Assembly (NCBI GenBank): GCA_933207985.1
Contig: OW240913.1
Coordinates: forward strand, 358,274,943 to 358,338,942
Length of the DNA: 64,000 bases
Direction of reading: 5' to 3'
Origin: Pelobates cultripes
Lineage: Eukaryota; Chordata; Amphibia; Anura; Pelobatidae
A program made the position numbers and the translations under genes. Positions 11,991-22,350 of this stretch are shown here, piece by piece. Position 1 is the stretch's first letter. Each line of letters begins with the position of its first letter. The notes beneath the pieces are model-generated. The model was not told the origin of the DNA. It searched no databases and saw nothing but the letters and a program-made list of their open reading frames with translations.

Positions 11991-12480
11991 GGGTGACCTA
12001 CGCCAAATCCAAGAACTACCAATATTTCTCTAAGATACGGGAGCCTTGGACTCAATTCACAACACCGAAAACAAACTGACAACACCAGAGAGGGCTTCTC
12101 CTCCCTCCCCCTCCTCTCCCTCATTACTTTCCCCTCCCCCCACACACACACACCAAAATAACAATCACAAAATCTGCATAACTCCGCAAATGAACAAAAC
12201 TTTACCTGACCCCACTAATCTATTGGAACATACAATAGATTTAAAACACGGGTTCATGCAACCCATATCTCTACACAAGTGCTGTTAATATTATCATTGA
12301 TCCATTAACCTGAGGTACAGCTGTATAATTAAAGTGAAACTTTATGAGCTATGTGTGATCTTATGTCGAATTGAAACAAGATGTACTAACGCAACTGTCT
12401 ACCTGATGTTCAAACATAATTCTTGAAACTTTGTATGCATCTTGAAATGTAAAAATAAAAAGAAATTTGAAATAAAAAAA

Positions 12481-12495
12481 AAAACACAATAGGAA
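12481..12495. repeat. 15-bp target-site duplication, right copy
   Basis: Identical to 6478-6492, directly after the L1 poly(A). Confidence 0.93.
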
Positions 12496-13914
12496 GTGAT
12501 AAAAGTGATAAAGCCTAGTCAAGGAGAAACGCGTTAAGTGTATTGTTTATAACTTTTTTATCACTATTTTATTATATATTGTATTACTTTTATTAATTTT
12601 TAAATATTAAAGTACTTTTTTAATAGGACCTAACTTTGCTGCTGTTGGATTGTTTGGAGCTATATCCCTGCTAAGGATCATGACACCCAAGCGCTTTGGA
12701 TTGAGGAAAAAGGGAAATTGCTCTTTAGCATGCGAGTCGGTTTAACTTGTTTATTTCTGCTTACACTCCTTTTTACGGTGTACACTATCATGGTTCTGTT
12801 TGTTTATCTCTACATATACACGGATGGAAGAATTTATATTTACACGTGTATCCTTGAGTGGGGATCATACCATTTCAAGCACTATCAGAGGAGTCAGGTT
12901 TTACGGCTCCATTACACGTGAGTGTACATTTCATAGTTCTTACCTACCCTTGCTTCATAGCTCTACATACTTCACCATACACGATTTTAGTTTGTTTATT
13001 TTTTATGAGGATACCCCCTACCACACCCATAATTCAAAGAATTACCTCTGCACTTGATCCATAGGCTGGGATTATTCCACCCAAGCGCATACACTGGAGC
13101 TGTATTAAAGCTCCAGGAAAGTGTGAGTGTACATCTTTTATTTAGATAGCGAGAAAACCAAGAGGAACCCAGTAGCATGTTACTTATCTCTGCTGTAGAA
13201 TTTGAAAACATTGTGCTGATGGTATGCGGCAGTATGCCTGCTATTCACATGGTTTGCTATCCTTGCTCCTCCTGCAATGCATTTCCTGCATGAAAGGTTC
13301 TTAGTGGGCAGATGGGAAATTATCTATCCACCAGCCCATTTAACCTCCAAAAGGCTCATTAAAAGTGTTGAAAACTTGGAAATCTGTCCTTGGTCCCCCC
13401 CTTCTGATTTCCTCCCCCTATCTGTAGTAGAGCTCCTTTAGCATATTTTTAATTTTTTTTTTTTTTTTACTTTTTTTTTTGTGCTGACTGGCACACTTAA
13501 CTTTTGCATTGAAAATGCCCACTGGCTGCATACAAAAAAGGGAAGTGAATTATAATCTCCAAATCGGCATCCTTACGGAAGCATTCAGTCCCAATCTTTA
13601 AAACCTGTGTTTTTTTTAAATGTCCAGATCCTATACTTATATAAGATTTACATGTGAAAATAACTGATTTTAAAGCTGACACTGAATACAATACATCCTC
13701 TCACAGAATTGCAACTGTCGGTCTGTGTCATCCTCCAGAAGACCATGTAAAATTCTTGGTATGGAAAGCAGCTGAGACACACATTGTGTGGACTTTTTTT
13801 GCACTGTTCACAAATGTCAATGCGACTCTCATCCTCTTTTTCTTTGTCGTATACGTCCTTGGACATCTAGATTTCGGTTCATTAATCAGTGCACCCGTTG
13901 CTTCAAATTTATCT
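12496..13914. other. Unassigned sequence; possible decayed hammerhead-bearing repeat at the left
   Basis: No gene recognised. At 12505-12537 the order GTGATAA, a short CCU/AGG hairpin and GAAACGCGTT resembles a worn hammerhead core, but no stem I pairs. The rest is AT-rich, with a T-rich run at 13449-13480. Short frames in both directions lack codon bias or known domains. Confidence 0.4.
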
Positions 13915-13922
13915 CTAATAAA
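13915..13922. repeat. 8-bp target-site duplication of hAT MITE (left)
   Basis: CTAATAAA, repeated at 15082-15089. An 8-bp duplication is the hAT superfamily signature. Confidence 0.9.
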
Positions 13923-14283
13923 TAGTGATGTACCGAACGGTTCGCCGGCAAACGGTTCCTGGCGAACATAGCATGTTCGCGTTCGCCACGGCGGGCGAAC
14001 ATATGCGCGGTTCGACCCGCCCCCTATTCGTCATCATTGAGTAAACTTTGACCCTGTACCTCACAGTCAGCAGACACATTCCAGCCAATTAGCAGCACAG
14101 CCTCCCTAGCAGACCCTCCCACCTACTGGACAGCATCCATTTTAGATTCATTCTCAAGCTGCATGCTTAGTAAGAGGAGGGAAAGTGTAGCTGCTGTTCA
14201 TAAGATAGGGAAAAGCATAGCTAGGTTAGGGATAAGGGTATGCTTTTTTTTATTTATTTTTTCTATGTAATGTAAATGCACTT

Positions 14284-14577
14284 AGTTGTCTGCCACTGCT
14301 GCCAGCTTCTGTGTCAGGCTCACAGTGCCCATTTCCCCAGTCAGTGCCACCAATTACATCTGGTGTCACAATAGCTTGGATTTAAAAACAAAAAACTTTT
14401 TTCACTGTTATAGATTGAATAGCAGTCAGTTGTCTGCCACTGCTGCCAGCTTCTGTGTCAGGCTCACAGTGCATACTGTGCCCATTTCCCCAGTCAGTGC
14501 CACCAATTACATTTGGTGTCACAATAGCTTGGATTTAAAAACAAAAAACTTTTTTCACTGTTATAGATTGAATAGCA
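14284..14577 (+). repeat. Tandem repeat inside the hAT MITE, about 141-150 bp unit, two visible copies
   Basis: Two successive copies begin with TTGTCTGCCACTGCTGCC and end with TTATAGATTGAATAGCA. The second carries a small insertion (GTGCATACT). A third unit appears to start just as the N run begins, so the array was probably collapsed or left unresolved in assembly. Confidence 0.88.
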
Positions 14578-14677
14578 NNNNNNNNNNNNNNNNNNNNNNN
14601 NNNNNNNNNNNNNNNNNNNNNNNNNNNNNNNNNNNNNNNNNNNNNNNNNNNNNNNNNNNNNNNNNNNNNNNNNNNNN
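14578..14677. other. Assembly gap (100 N)
   Basis: Exactly 100 N, the conventional placeholder for a gap of unknown size. It sits inside the tandem array of the MITE. Confidence 0.99.
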
Positions 14678-15081
14678 CTCTGTGTCGTGTGCATCAGGGG
14701 CTCTGAGGACAGGTGTCAATCCATATGCAAGGTGTCAATATGTCATATGTCAGGTGTCATATTGATTGTGATTTAGGAATGTTAGGTGATTTCTGCCCTT
14801 TATGGATTAAAACCAGACTCTGTATCAACTGTGTAATTTTCCATGGGAGTTTTGCCATGGATCCCCCTCCGGCATGCCACAGTCCAGGTGTTAGTCCAGG
14901 TGTTAGTCCTTGAAACAACTTTTCCATCCCTATTGTGGCCAGAAAGAGTCCCTATGTGTTTTAAAATTCGCCTCCCCATTGAAGTCAATGGAGTTTCGGG
15001 CGGTTCGCCGGTTCGCGAACATTTGCGGAAGTTCGCGTTCGCCGCTCGCGAACCGAAAATTTCGGGTTCGCGACATCACTA

Positions 15082-15089
15082 CTAATAAA
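15082..15089. repeat. 8-bp target-site duplication of hAT MITE (right)
   Basis: CTAATAAA, matching 13915-13922. Confidence 0.9.
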
Positions 15090-15719
15090 TTGTCAGACGT
15101 CTTGGTGGAGGAATTGTCACGTTTCTTGCCATGCTTTGCACACCCGCTTCAGTTTTCTAACAGCTCTTTAGAATCCACTTTATTTAATCTTGACCCAAGT
15201 TCACTGTCATCATTCCCAATAACATAACAAAAAAATTATTATTTTATCTGTCCTCCACTATCTTTTCTAACTGCCACATGGATATTTAAATGCCTGAATT
15301 TACTGCCACTTTGTTGCGTGTCACTGTGTTTGGATACCCATATAATCTGTTGTGAGAATTTCATTGATTTAACTGAATGCCTAATTTTGGGACACCCTTT
15401 ACATGCTCTTTTGTATTCCTGAGCTAGTACCATGAGCATATTTAATACCCCATTCCTTGAGACACCTGAGAGTTTAATATTATTTTCTCAGTCATTATTA
15501 CAATATTTTCTTTTGAGTTATACTTAGTTTGGAGATAACCTGTCTTATATATAAAAATAGTGCAACGTGTCCACACCTATACCTATGAAATTCTTGTGAA
15601 CTGTCAAACATGTTTATGCAATGCTCTGCAAAAAAATATGGCCTTTCATTTGTTATATTGATGTAAGATTAAATTAATTCAGCATTACTGCTATTATTAT
15701 TATATCGCTTTAACACGCT
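15090..15719. other. Unassigned AT-rich sequence
   Basis: No gene, RNA or repeat signature recognised over about 630 bases. Confidence 0.4.
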
Positions 15720-15905
15720 CCATTGAAGTGGTAGAGGTTAACACAGTAAAGGAGTTTAAGCATGCGTAGGATAGGCATAAGGCTATCCTAACTATAAGAT
15801 AAGGCCAGGGAATAATGAAAGAATTTAGAAAATTGGGCAGACTAGATGGGCCGAATGGTTCTTATCTGCCGTCACATTCTATGTTTCTATGTTTCTATAC
15901 CATTT
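15720..15905 (+). mobile_element. CR1-like LINE 3' fragment with octamer repeat
   Basis: Contains GACTAGATGGGCCGAATGG and ends in TTCTATGT octamers (15880-15900), the CR1-type 3' terminus. Only the 3' UTR remains. Confidence 0.75.
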
Positions 15906-16489
15906 TTTTCTACCTACATAGGCCTTGTACAACTGCACTCTGGGGGATCAGACCCTTGTGTACGTGGGATCCACAAACTGAGACTCTGTCCAGCAATAAA
16001 AAAAAAGCCCAAAGTCTCCCTAATCCACTGAAAAACGTTTTTATGTTCACAGTGATAAAAAAAAATAAAACATCAAGAGGAGTGCCCTAAAATAGCTGAG
16101 AAAACCATGGTGTTAAAATAACACACAAACTGTGGCTCTAGTCCTTGGAAACCATACGGTGTCTTCTTTCAGTGTAACCACTAATAAAGAGCGCAATGTT
16201 TCTAATATTACATTCTGCAACTGTTTCAAGCAGATTAAACTCACTGGTAATGCCAGGCTTGTAGCTACCGATCCTTAGTCTCTCAATCACCCTCAGTTGT
16301 AATCACATTCTTGTGCAATATAAGGGGACTGCCACATTCCATTAGAGCTATCCACTAAAGTGGAATTCAAAGTGAAGTTTCTAATCTAAGGCCAAAGTAG
16401 GTAAACTTGAAGAATAGCTTGCTTGGAGTATTTTTCCCGTTTGGTTGTATTGTCCTTAAAGTTGAAATTTACTTTTCAATTCAATAAAA
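15906..16489. other. Unassigned sequence
   Basis: About 580 bases with short A runs. No gene or repeat signature recognised. Confidence 0.4.
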
Positions 16490-16571
16490 TTTTCTCCTTT
16501 CCTCTCACCCTACCACTTGCCCCCTCGATCCTGTCCCATCTCACCTTATCAGATCTCTCTCCCCTTGCCTT

Positions 16572-17099
16572 GTGCCTTCCTTAACACACATCTTCAACTG
16601 CTCTCTCTATTCTGCCAAATCCTGTAGATTTCATCTTACGCAAGATGCTACCAAGGAGCTTGTCCACGCTCTAGTAATTTCCAGCATAGATTATTGTAAC
16701 CCTTTCCTGATTGGTCTTCCAAAAAGCCATATTGCCCCGCTGCAGTCTGTAATGAATGCTGCCGCCAGACTGATTTTCCTCTCTAGTCTCTCCTCTCACA
16801 TCTCACCCCTCTGTCAGTCATTACATTGGCTTCCTGTATCCTATAGGAGTCAATTCAAAGTGCTAACCCATACCTATAAAGCACTGAACAGTTCTAGCCC
16901 CTCTTATATCTCTTCACAGATCCATAGGTATGCCCCTTCTCAGTCTCTCCGCTCTCCCCGTGACCTTTTCCTGTCCGCTGCTCGCACCCGTACGGCCAAC
17001 TCACGCTTGCAGTACTTCTCTCGGGCGGCTCCCTTCCTTTGGCATAGCCTGCCTACCGCTATCAGACTCTACCCTAGTCTTCAATTGTTTAAGAAGTGA
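16572..17099 (+). pseudogene. L2 reverse transcriptase C-terminal remnant
   Basis: An open stretch of 175 codons with L2/CR1-group C-terminal motifs: [44 protein letters not shown], and [13 protein letters not shown] near the end. The catalytic palm is absent, so this is only the thumb and connection end of the enzyme. The frame ends at a stop at 17097-17099. Related copies continue a few residues further (compare 57694-57948). Confidence 0.88.
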
Positions 17100-17107
17100 C
17101 TTAAAAC

Positions 17108-17123
17108 CCATCTCTTTAGGAAA
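17108..17123. repeat. 16-bp target-site duplication of foldback A (left)
   Basis: CCATCTCTTTAGGAAA, repeated at 18018-18033. It is L2 sequence that was uninterrupted before insertion. Confidence 0.88.
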
Positions 17124-17337
17124 ACAATAAAATGGGTTGCAAGAGTATACTGAGAATGGGCAGCAGCTGAAGTAGCCTGCCCTTCAGTGGGTCCCCGCTC
17201 AGACCTCAAGCTGGTTTTTGCTCATCTTGTACCATTACAGGGAGAACATATCTGAAGCAGATCAGACTGGTCCCAACCATACAGGCAGTCCAGATCCAAA
17301 ATGCCAGCAAGTTCTCCCTGCACAAGAGATACAGCAA

Positions 17338-17381
17338 CCCCAGACGATCGTTTCAGCCTTATTAGGCATCATCAGTGAGGA
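17338..17381 (-). ncRNA. Hammerhead ribozyme motif (type I, short stem III), minus strand
   Basis: Reading the minus strand: CCTCA, then the core CTGATGA (17375-17369), a 14-nt hairpin with GCC/GGC pairing, then GAAAC (17354-17350), GATCGTC and TGGGG. Stem I pairs CCUCA with UGGGG. Stem III is only ACG/CGU around AU. Cleavage is predicted after GUC, between 17343 and 17342. Every invariant core nucleotide of the hammerhead is present. Very short stem III is known from Penelope-element and newt-satellite hammerheads, which work best as dimers. Confidence 0.85.
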
Positions 17382-17757
17382 TTAGCTGATAGCTCCCTAG
17401 GCACCTTGAGCAAGGGGTCCACGTCTGGATTATCCCTTTAAACTTGTGGAGAACAAAAAAATGGGTCGCAAGAGTATACTGAGAACGGGCAGCAGCTGAA
17501 GTAGCCTGCCCTTTGGATCTGGACTGCCCGTATGGGTGGGACCAATCTGATATGCTTCAGATATGTTCTCTCTGTATTGGCACAAGATGAGCTAAAACCA
17601 GCTTGAGTTCTGAGCGGGGACCCACCGAAGGACAGGCTATTTTAGCTGCTGTCCGTTCTCAGAATACTCTTGCGACCCGTTTTTTGCTCTCCATTAGTTT
17701 AAAGGGTAATCCAGACGTGGAGCCCTTGCTCACGGTGCCTAGAGAGATATCAGCTAT

Positions 17758-17802
17758 GCCTCACTGATGATGCCTAACAAGGCTGAAACGCTCGTCTGGG
17801 GT
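17758..17802 (+). ncRNA. Hammerhead ribozyme motif (type I, short stem III), plus strand
   Basis: GCCTCA, core CTGATGA (17764-17770), hairpin GCC-loop-GGC (17772-17783), GAAAC (17785-17789), GCTCGTC and TGGGGT. Stem I pairs GCCUCA with UGGGGU (G-U pairs included). Stem III is ACG/CGU. The predicted cleavage site follows C17796. It is the inverted partner of the motif at 17338-17381 and differs only in loops, with all core positions kept. Confidence 0.85.
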
Positions 17803-18017
17803 TGCTGTATCTCTCGTGCAGAGAGAACTTGCTGGCATTTCGGATCTGGACTGCCCGTAGGGGTGGGACCAGTCTGATATGCTTCAGATATGTTCTCTCT
17901 GTAATGGCACAAGATGAGCTAAAACCAGCTTGAGTTCTGAGCAGGGACCCACCGAAGGGCAGGCTATTTTAGCTGCTGTCCGTTCTCAGAATACTCTTGC
18001 GACCCGTTTTTTGCTCT

Positions 18018-18033
18018 CCATCTCTTTAGGAAA
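18018..18033. repeat. 16-bp target-site duplication of foldback A (right)
   Basis: CCATCTCTTTAGGAAA, matching 17108-17123. The L2 continues directly after it. Confidence 0.88.
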
Positions 18034-18384
18034 GCTTATGGCCTCCCAAAGTAACCTCTACCCTACATATCTGTCTCTTGCTCTCTCCTAAAGGGTGGCA
18101 TTCTACTTTCTCCTCCAGCTTTGCTTCGCTCCCACCTTAATTGATTGCTATTTCTTCTCCTAATGTTTTATATCCCACTTCTTATAGGCTGTAAGCTTGT
18201 TTGAGCAAGGTCCTCTTCAACCTATCGTTCCTGTAAGTTTTCTTGTAATTGTCCTATTTATAGTTAAATCCCCCTCTCATAATATTGTAAAGCGCTATGG
18301 AATCTGTTGGCGCTATTTAAATGGTAATAATAATAATAATAAAAGATATCCCAGGTCTGGCAAGTCCCAACTTAATGTTATTAC

Positions 18385-19110
18385 ATTCATTATAGTTTAA
18401 TTTGTATACCTTATAGTTCTAATGTATAGCGCTGTGTGGACACAACAGGACACTTGTAGCAGGGAACACCCAAAATATAGCTTAACCCTCCCTCTCCCCC
18501 ACCTAAGTTTACACCCGAGATTGGTATCCAGACACAGCCTTCAGTATAAATCTCAGAAAAATCAGGTTATCTGACAAGAACATCAGTTAAGTAATGCAAT
18601 CATTGTTGTCATGGCATATTTGTTTATATATTTTTTTTGTCTAGGGGCGAATAAGCACCGCAAGGCATTTCTAGTCATTTTCATTTCACATGAATTCAAA
18701 AGAAGACAAACACTGATATATAAACAGATAACACAGCAGACATTTTAGTCATCAAACATATATGGTAAAATACAAGATACTTTACTTTTCTGGACACTTG
18801 TGACATACCTTCATTTTTCTCTTAAAACTTTTATTGTTTTAAACAAAGCAGATAGATACGATGGGTTACCATACTAATCACCTCTGCCGGCATTAAAGTT
18901 CATAAAAACAAAACCAAACTAAAAATAAAATAAAGTGAAATGATAAACAAGTACAATGATACATTTTAGAAAAATCACAGAGTCAAAACAATTCCAATTT
19001 AGAATAACTAGAAGTCTTCCATAAAGGACCCATAAAGAATATCATGTAGTAAATTGGAAAATTCCAAAAGTAAGACCCAATTGTTGGGAGTCCTCAGACT
19101 GAACAATATT
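18385..19110 (+). repeat. Direct duplication, copy 1 (partner 23630-24310)
   Basis: Shared blocks in the same order include CACTTGTAGCAGGGAACAC, TATCCAGACACAGCCTTC versus TATCCAAATATAGCCTTC, TCAGAAAAATCAGGT, GCAGACATTTTAGTCA and TAAATTGGAAA. Both copies lie just downstream of an L2-like (AAT)n tail. It is either an uncatalogued interspersed repeat or a local duplication. Confidence 0.75.
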
Positions 19111-19244
19111 TAAAAAATAAATAAAAATTACAACCGTAAATCCCTAAAATCCTTTGATTGGGATACAGTCCAATGTAAAGCGGTAAGCAAATTTGGATTG
19201 CCATAATAACGTGAGTTCATGGTGAAATCCAAACATAAAGTATA

Positions 19245-19905
19245 GTCAGGATTAGAGTTGAGCAGACACCTGGATGTTCGGGTCCGGCAGGTTCTGCCGA
19301 ACTTTGAAGTCAATGGGGACCCGAACTTTTGGGCACAAAAATGGCTCTAAAAGACTCATGGAAAGGGCTACAGGGCTGCAAAAGGAAGTAAAATGGGGGT
19401 AAGAGTAGGACAAGTGCCCTGCAAACAAATGTGGATAGGGAAATCACTTAAAATAACATAAAATACATCAAATAAGCAGCCGCTTAGTAGATAACTCCCT
19501 AATTCCCACGGTATTAGGGAGCTATCTACCAAAAGGCTGAAAGACCTAAATTGGTCTTTCAGCCACATTTACTAATACTAAGTAAAGATTACTTAGTATT
19601 AGTAAATTCAGCCCCTACTCGCTATACCTCGAGTAGGGATGTGTCTAGTAAACAGTGAGCAGCCTGTGCGACGGGTGGGGTCCTAAATAAGAATGTGGAG
19701 GGGTGAACCTATTGTCCACCCCCCCAGCCCCCACCCCTGAGCAGCGGGAGGGGGCCCTAAATAACAATAAGGGGGGCGACCTACTCCCCTCCCCCCTGGC
19801 CCTCACCCCCTGAGCAGTGGGTGGGGGCCATAAATAAGAATTTGGGGGGGACCTACTGTCCTCCCCCGGCCCCGGCTGCCAACTCCCCCCCATTATTCAT
19901 CTTGG
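19245..19905. repeat. MITE-like sequence with GC-rich triplicated block
   Basis: Begins with GAGTTGAGCAGACACCTGG. At 19668-19880 a unit of about 70 bp (TGGGGGCC/CCTAAATAA...AATAAG...GACCTACT...CCCTCACCCC) occurs three times with drift. Similar GC-rich pieces recur near 24945-25100 and 54985-55100. No coding function. Confidence 0.55.
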
Positions 19906-19906
19906 C

Positions 19907-20292
19907 CATGGAAACCTTTTTTGAATGCTATTAGGGGAAATAAGGGTATACATGGCTACAAATATCAAGGAGGAGAAACAAAAATATTGGCATTCGCTGA
20001 TGACGTCCTTCTCACTTTTACTGAACCCAGAACCTCACTTTCCCAAATAACTGCCGAGATCCCAAAATTTTGTGCCATGTCCAACTTCAAAATAAATGCG
20101 GACAAATACGACACTTTGGGGATAGCTCCAGGGACCTTGAGAGCCCACATACATAACACACACACATACAAGTGGACCAACGCTGGACTTGCATACCTAG
20201 GTGTCTGTCTCATGAGTTCCTTCAAAGATTTAGTTAAACTAAACTACCTACCACTCCTAGAAAAGATAAGTAGCTACTTGGCAAAGTGGGAC
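19907..20292 (+). pseudogene. L1-type reverse transcriptase fragment
   Basis: An open stretch reading GYKYQGGETKILAFADDVLL, then MSNFKINADK and GLAYLGV, matches the L1 palm region. FADD (20000-20011) is the catalytic pair. It is truncated on both sides and cut on the right by the LTR starting at 20293. Confidence 0.85.
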
Positions 20293-21797
20293 TGTAACGG
20301 ATCACCTAGCACCCCGACTCGGTACCTCCGTTGAAGGATGGTCCTAGCGCTTACAGAGGGCTCCAAGCGCTCCACAGACACCACAACCACCGCAGACCCC
20401 ACTAGCTGCCGCAGCTTGGTTGGAATCTCGCCGTTTCCTACCCACCCTGGACCTACGACAAGGTTCCAGTGGGTGAACCTCTCCTCCAAGAGAGTGAAGC
20501 AGGAACAAGCTCAAGTAGTGATTAGCTAAGGGAGTATACAAAGCATAGCAATCCCTTGTAGTGATATAGCAATTCCCCCAATAAGGGACAGGACTTTAGA
20601 TTGAGGGTGAAGAAGAAGTGTCTGTACTGGCACATACAGCCTCTTTTATTCACATTCTACAAACATAGTACTGCCCACAGGGTTTTGAAGAACAACCAAT
20701 CAACACATTACAACACAGCTAACACTCCCATTCATTACATCAGAAATCCTCCCCTCTGCCTGTAATACAATTATCTCAACACAATAGACTAACTTAATTA
20801 TCACAGTCAGGAAAATACAGTATTATAAAGCATATCACAGGGACCCCAAAACATGCAATAACCCCATTAAAATATATCCTCAGAACCGGGGGATCTGGGT
20901 GAACCACATATCCAAAATTCACCCAGATCCGTTCAGTAGTTTGGAAGATACGGTTTAATGCAGATTCCGCAGAACATATACAGGCTATATGAAAAATAAT
21001 TACTGTTCAATATTGTAACAGAACTATGATTATGCCTATACTTTTGCCTGGACTTAATTAACAATGCTGCTGGATGTGTTAAACAGAAACAGACTGGTTA
21101 GTTTTCGTGTGAATAAGAACTCCATTACTTCACAGCAGCTTGCCTAGAAAAGGACGTCTCCAACGACAGATACCCTTCTCCAGCTGGGTAGCCGTTACAA
21201 ATATGTCCCCTGTTCTGTAGTTTAAAACTACTGAACGATGACTTTGTGCACCAAATACCGGCGAGATGGCACTGTGTAGAAAAGTCAAAACAGTGTCTGT
21301 GAGTTAAAATGGCCGCCATCCATTGTTCTCACCATGTGCTTCATTCATTTTCTGCCCAAAACCAGTTCCACAGAGTCTTCTATCCTGGAGATAATTGGGA
21401 ATTAATCCAATTATCTCCAAGGACAGAGGCAAAACTCCATTAGCCACATGGTAGCAAAATACAATAAAATACATAAAAATATATAACTGTACATTCAACA
21501 TATCCCCAGATAGCTTAGATCCGAGCGCAAATTATTATTGAATGGCGCTCAGATCACATACATACAGTTCAATTGCCATGGAGCCAAAGTCTTTCACATA
21601 GTCTTTTGTTATACGAATGGGCTCCATGGCATAGCTATCTGGGGTAACCCTGTTCACATAGGGAAAGTACCGAATGACCTGGCTTTCGGGTCTTTGCAGG
21701 GGAAAATCCAGCATTTCAACATGGGGCCATAGTCACAGGGCAGGAGGCTGGCAATCAGTCTTCTCCAATGCCCAGTGGCGAGGCTGGTTGCGCCACA
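20293..21797 (-). mobile_element. Solo LTR, family A, disrupted copy (antisense)
   Basis: Starts TGTAACGG and ends GCGCCACA, like the other family-A copies at 27961-29023, 49618-52656 and 57926-59127. It carries the shared hairpin (21385-21419), the U3 block with ATGGCGCTCAGATCAC, and ACGCCACCAGCCTCG-type end. An internal-deleted family-B LTR is nested at 21014-21199. Flanking 5-mers (GGGAC and ACCTT) do not match, and the flanks are L1 on the left and L2 on the right, so recombination or deletion followed insertion. Confidence 0.72.
21014..21199 (-). mobile_element. Miniature LTR, family B, nested, with 5-bp TSD
   Basis: Only 186 bp: TGTAACAGAAC... to ...AGCCGTTACA, with AATAT on both sides (21009-21013 and 21200-21204). 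Both ends match the 1122-bp LTR at 52903-54024 in reverse orientation, but the middle is missing. Confidence 0.78.
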
Positions 21798-22350
21798 ACC
21801 TTTAACTTTAAAGCTCCAAACTACTAAAGCCCCTGTTACATTTCTTCACTGATTCATAAGTATGCCATTTGTCGGTGTCTCCACTCTGTCGGCGACCTTC
21901 TCCTGTCCGCTCCTTGCACCCTCAGTGCTAACTCACGCTGGCAGGATTTTTCAAGGGCGGCTCCTTTCTTTTGGATCAGCCTGCCTACCCCCATTAGACT
22001 CTCCCCTAGTCTTCAATTGTTTAAGAAATCCCTGAAAATCAATCTGTTTAGAAATGCTTATGCCCTTAAAAAAGTTACCCTGTATGTCACAAATCTGTCT
22101 CTGGCTCTCTCCTAAAGAGCCACACTCCAATCTCACCTCCAGTTCTGTTACTTTCCCACCTTGCTTGTTTATTATCCCCTTGATGTCCAACCAATTGCGT
22201 CCTTATACTCCAATCCTCTAGACTGTAAGCTTGTCAGAGCAGGGTCCTCATCTACCTATTGCACCTGTATCATTTTGTAATTGCCCTTCTTATAGTTAAA
22301 TTTCCCCCTTCCATTATATCGTACAGTGCTGCGGTGCTATATAAATACTA
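21798..22350 (+). mobile_element. L2-type LINE 3' fragment
   Basis: Decayed reverse transcriptase C-terminus (frames giving FSCPLLAPSVLTHAG and LPPLDSPLVFNCL) followed by the L2-like tail GACTGTAAGCTTGTCAGAGC and a short AT-rich end. Frames are broken. Confidence 0.8.

Larger units (their letters stand above)
6493..12480 (+). mobile_element. Full-length but decayed L1-type LINE with TSD
   Basis: About 6 kb bounded by a 15-bp target-site duplication. It starts GAGGGCGTGGCC like the first L1 and ends in AATAAA-containing A-rich sequence running into poly(A) at 12466-12484. An ORF1 start is recognisable at 6593 but is soon interrupted. ORF2 homology runs from about 8557 to 11990 with many frameshifts and stops. 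A CR1-like 3' fragment lies inside at 7595-7690. It is much older than the copy at 1-5806. Confidence 0.92.
13923..15081. mobile_element. Non-autonomous hAT element (MITE) rich in TTCGCG motifs
   Basis: Ends in TAGTGATGT... and ...ACATCACTA as terminal inverted repeats, with the 8-bp duplication CTAATAAA on both sides. The subterminal regions are packed with TTCGCG/CGAA motifs in both orientations, usual for transposase-binding repeats. There is no transposase frame. The interior holds a tandem repeat and the assembly gap. Confidence 0.88.
17124..18017. mobile_element. Foldback element A with two inverted hammerhead motifs
   Basis: An 894-bp insertion with long inverted arms: the left part (about 17126-17455) is repeated in reverse complement at about 17640-18017. 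A further partial copy lies between (17455-17640), so blocks such as GTCGCAAGAGTATACTGAGA and GATATGCTTCAGATATGTTC occur three times. Each outer arm carries one hammerhead core. The 16-bp duplication suggests target-primed insertion. No ORF is seen. I infer a Penelope- or retrozyme-like origin from the ribozymes. Confidence 0.82.
16490..18345 (+). mobile_element. L2-type LINE fragment interrupted by a foldback element
   Basis: The reverse transcriptase C-terminal region (16572-17095) is followed by the L2-like tail. The tail resumes after a foldback insertion (17124-18017) at 18034 and runs through GTAAGCTTGTTTGAGCAAGG to an (AAT)n end at 18327-18345. The 5' portion, including most of the reverse transcriptase, is missing, as is usual for truncated LINE copies. 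Confidence 0.88.

Noticed and set aside
12499..12545. A possible fourth hammerhead core (GTGATAA ... GAAACGCGTT)
   Set aside because: The flanks do not pair as stem I, stem II is only three pairs and the core is degenerate. It may be a relic, but the evidence is too weak to call.
13654..13971. A 105-codon frame with a hydrophobic stretch
   Set aside because: It runs into the hAT MITE at 13923, shows no domain and has no gene context.
20288..21802. A 5-bp TSD for the first family-A LTR
   Set aside because: The flanking pentamers GGGAC and ACCTT do not match, so no duplication can be claimed.
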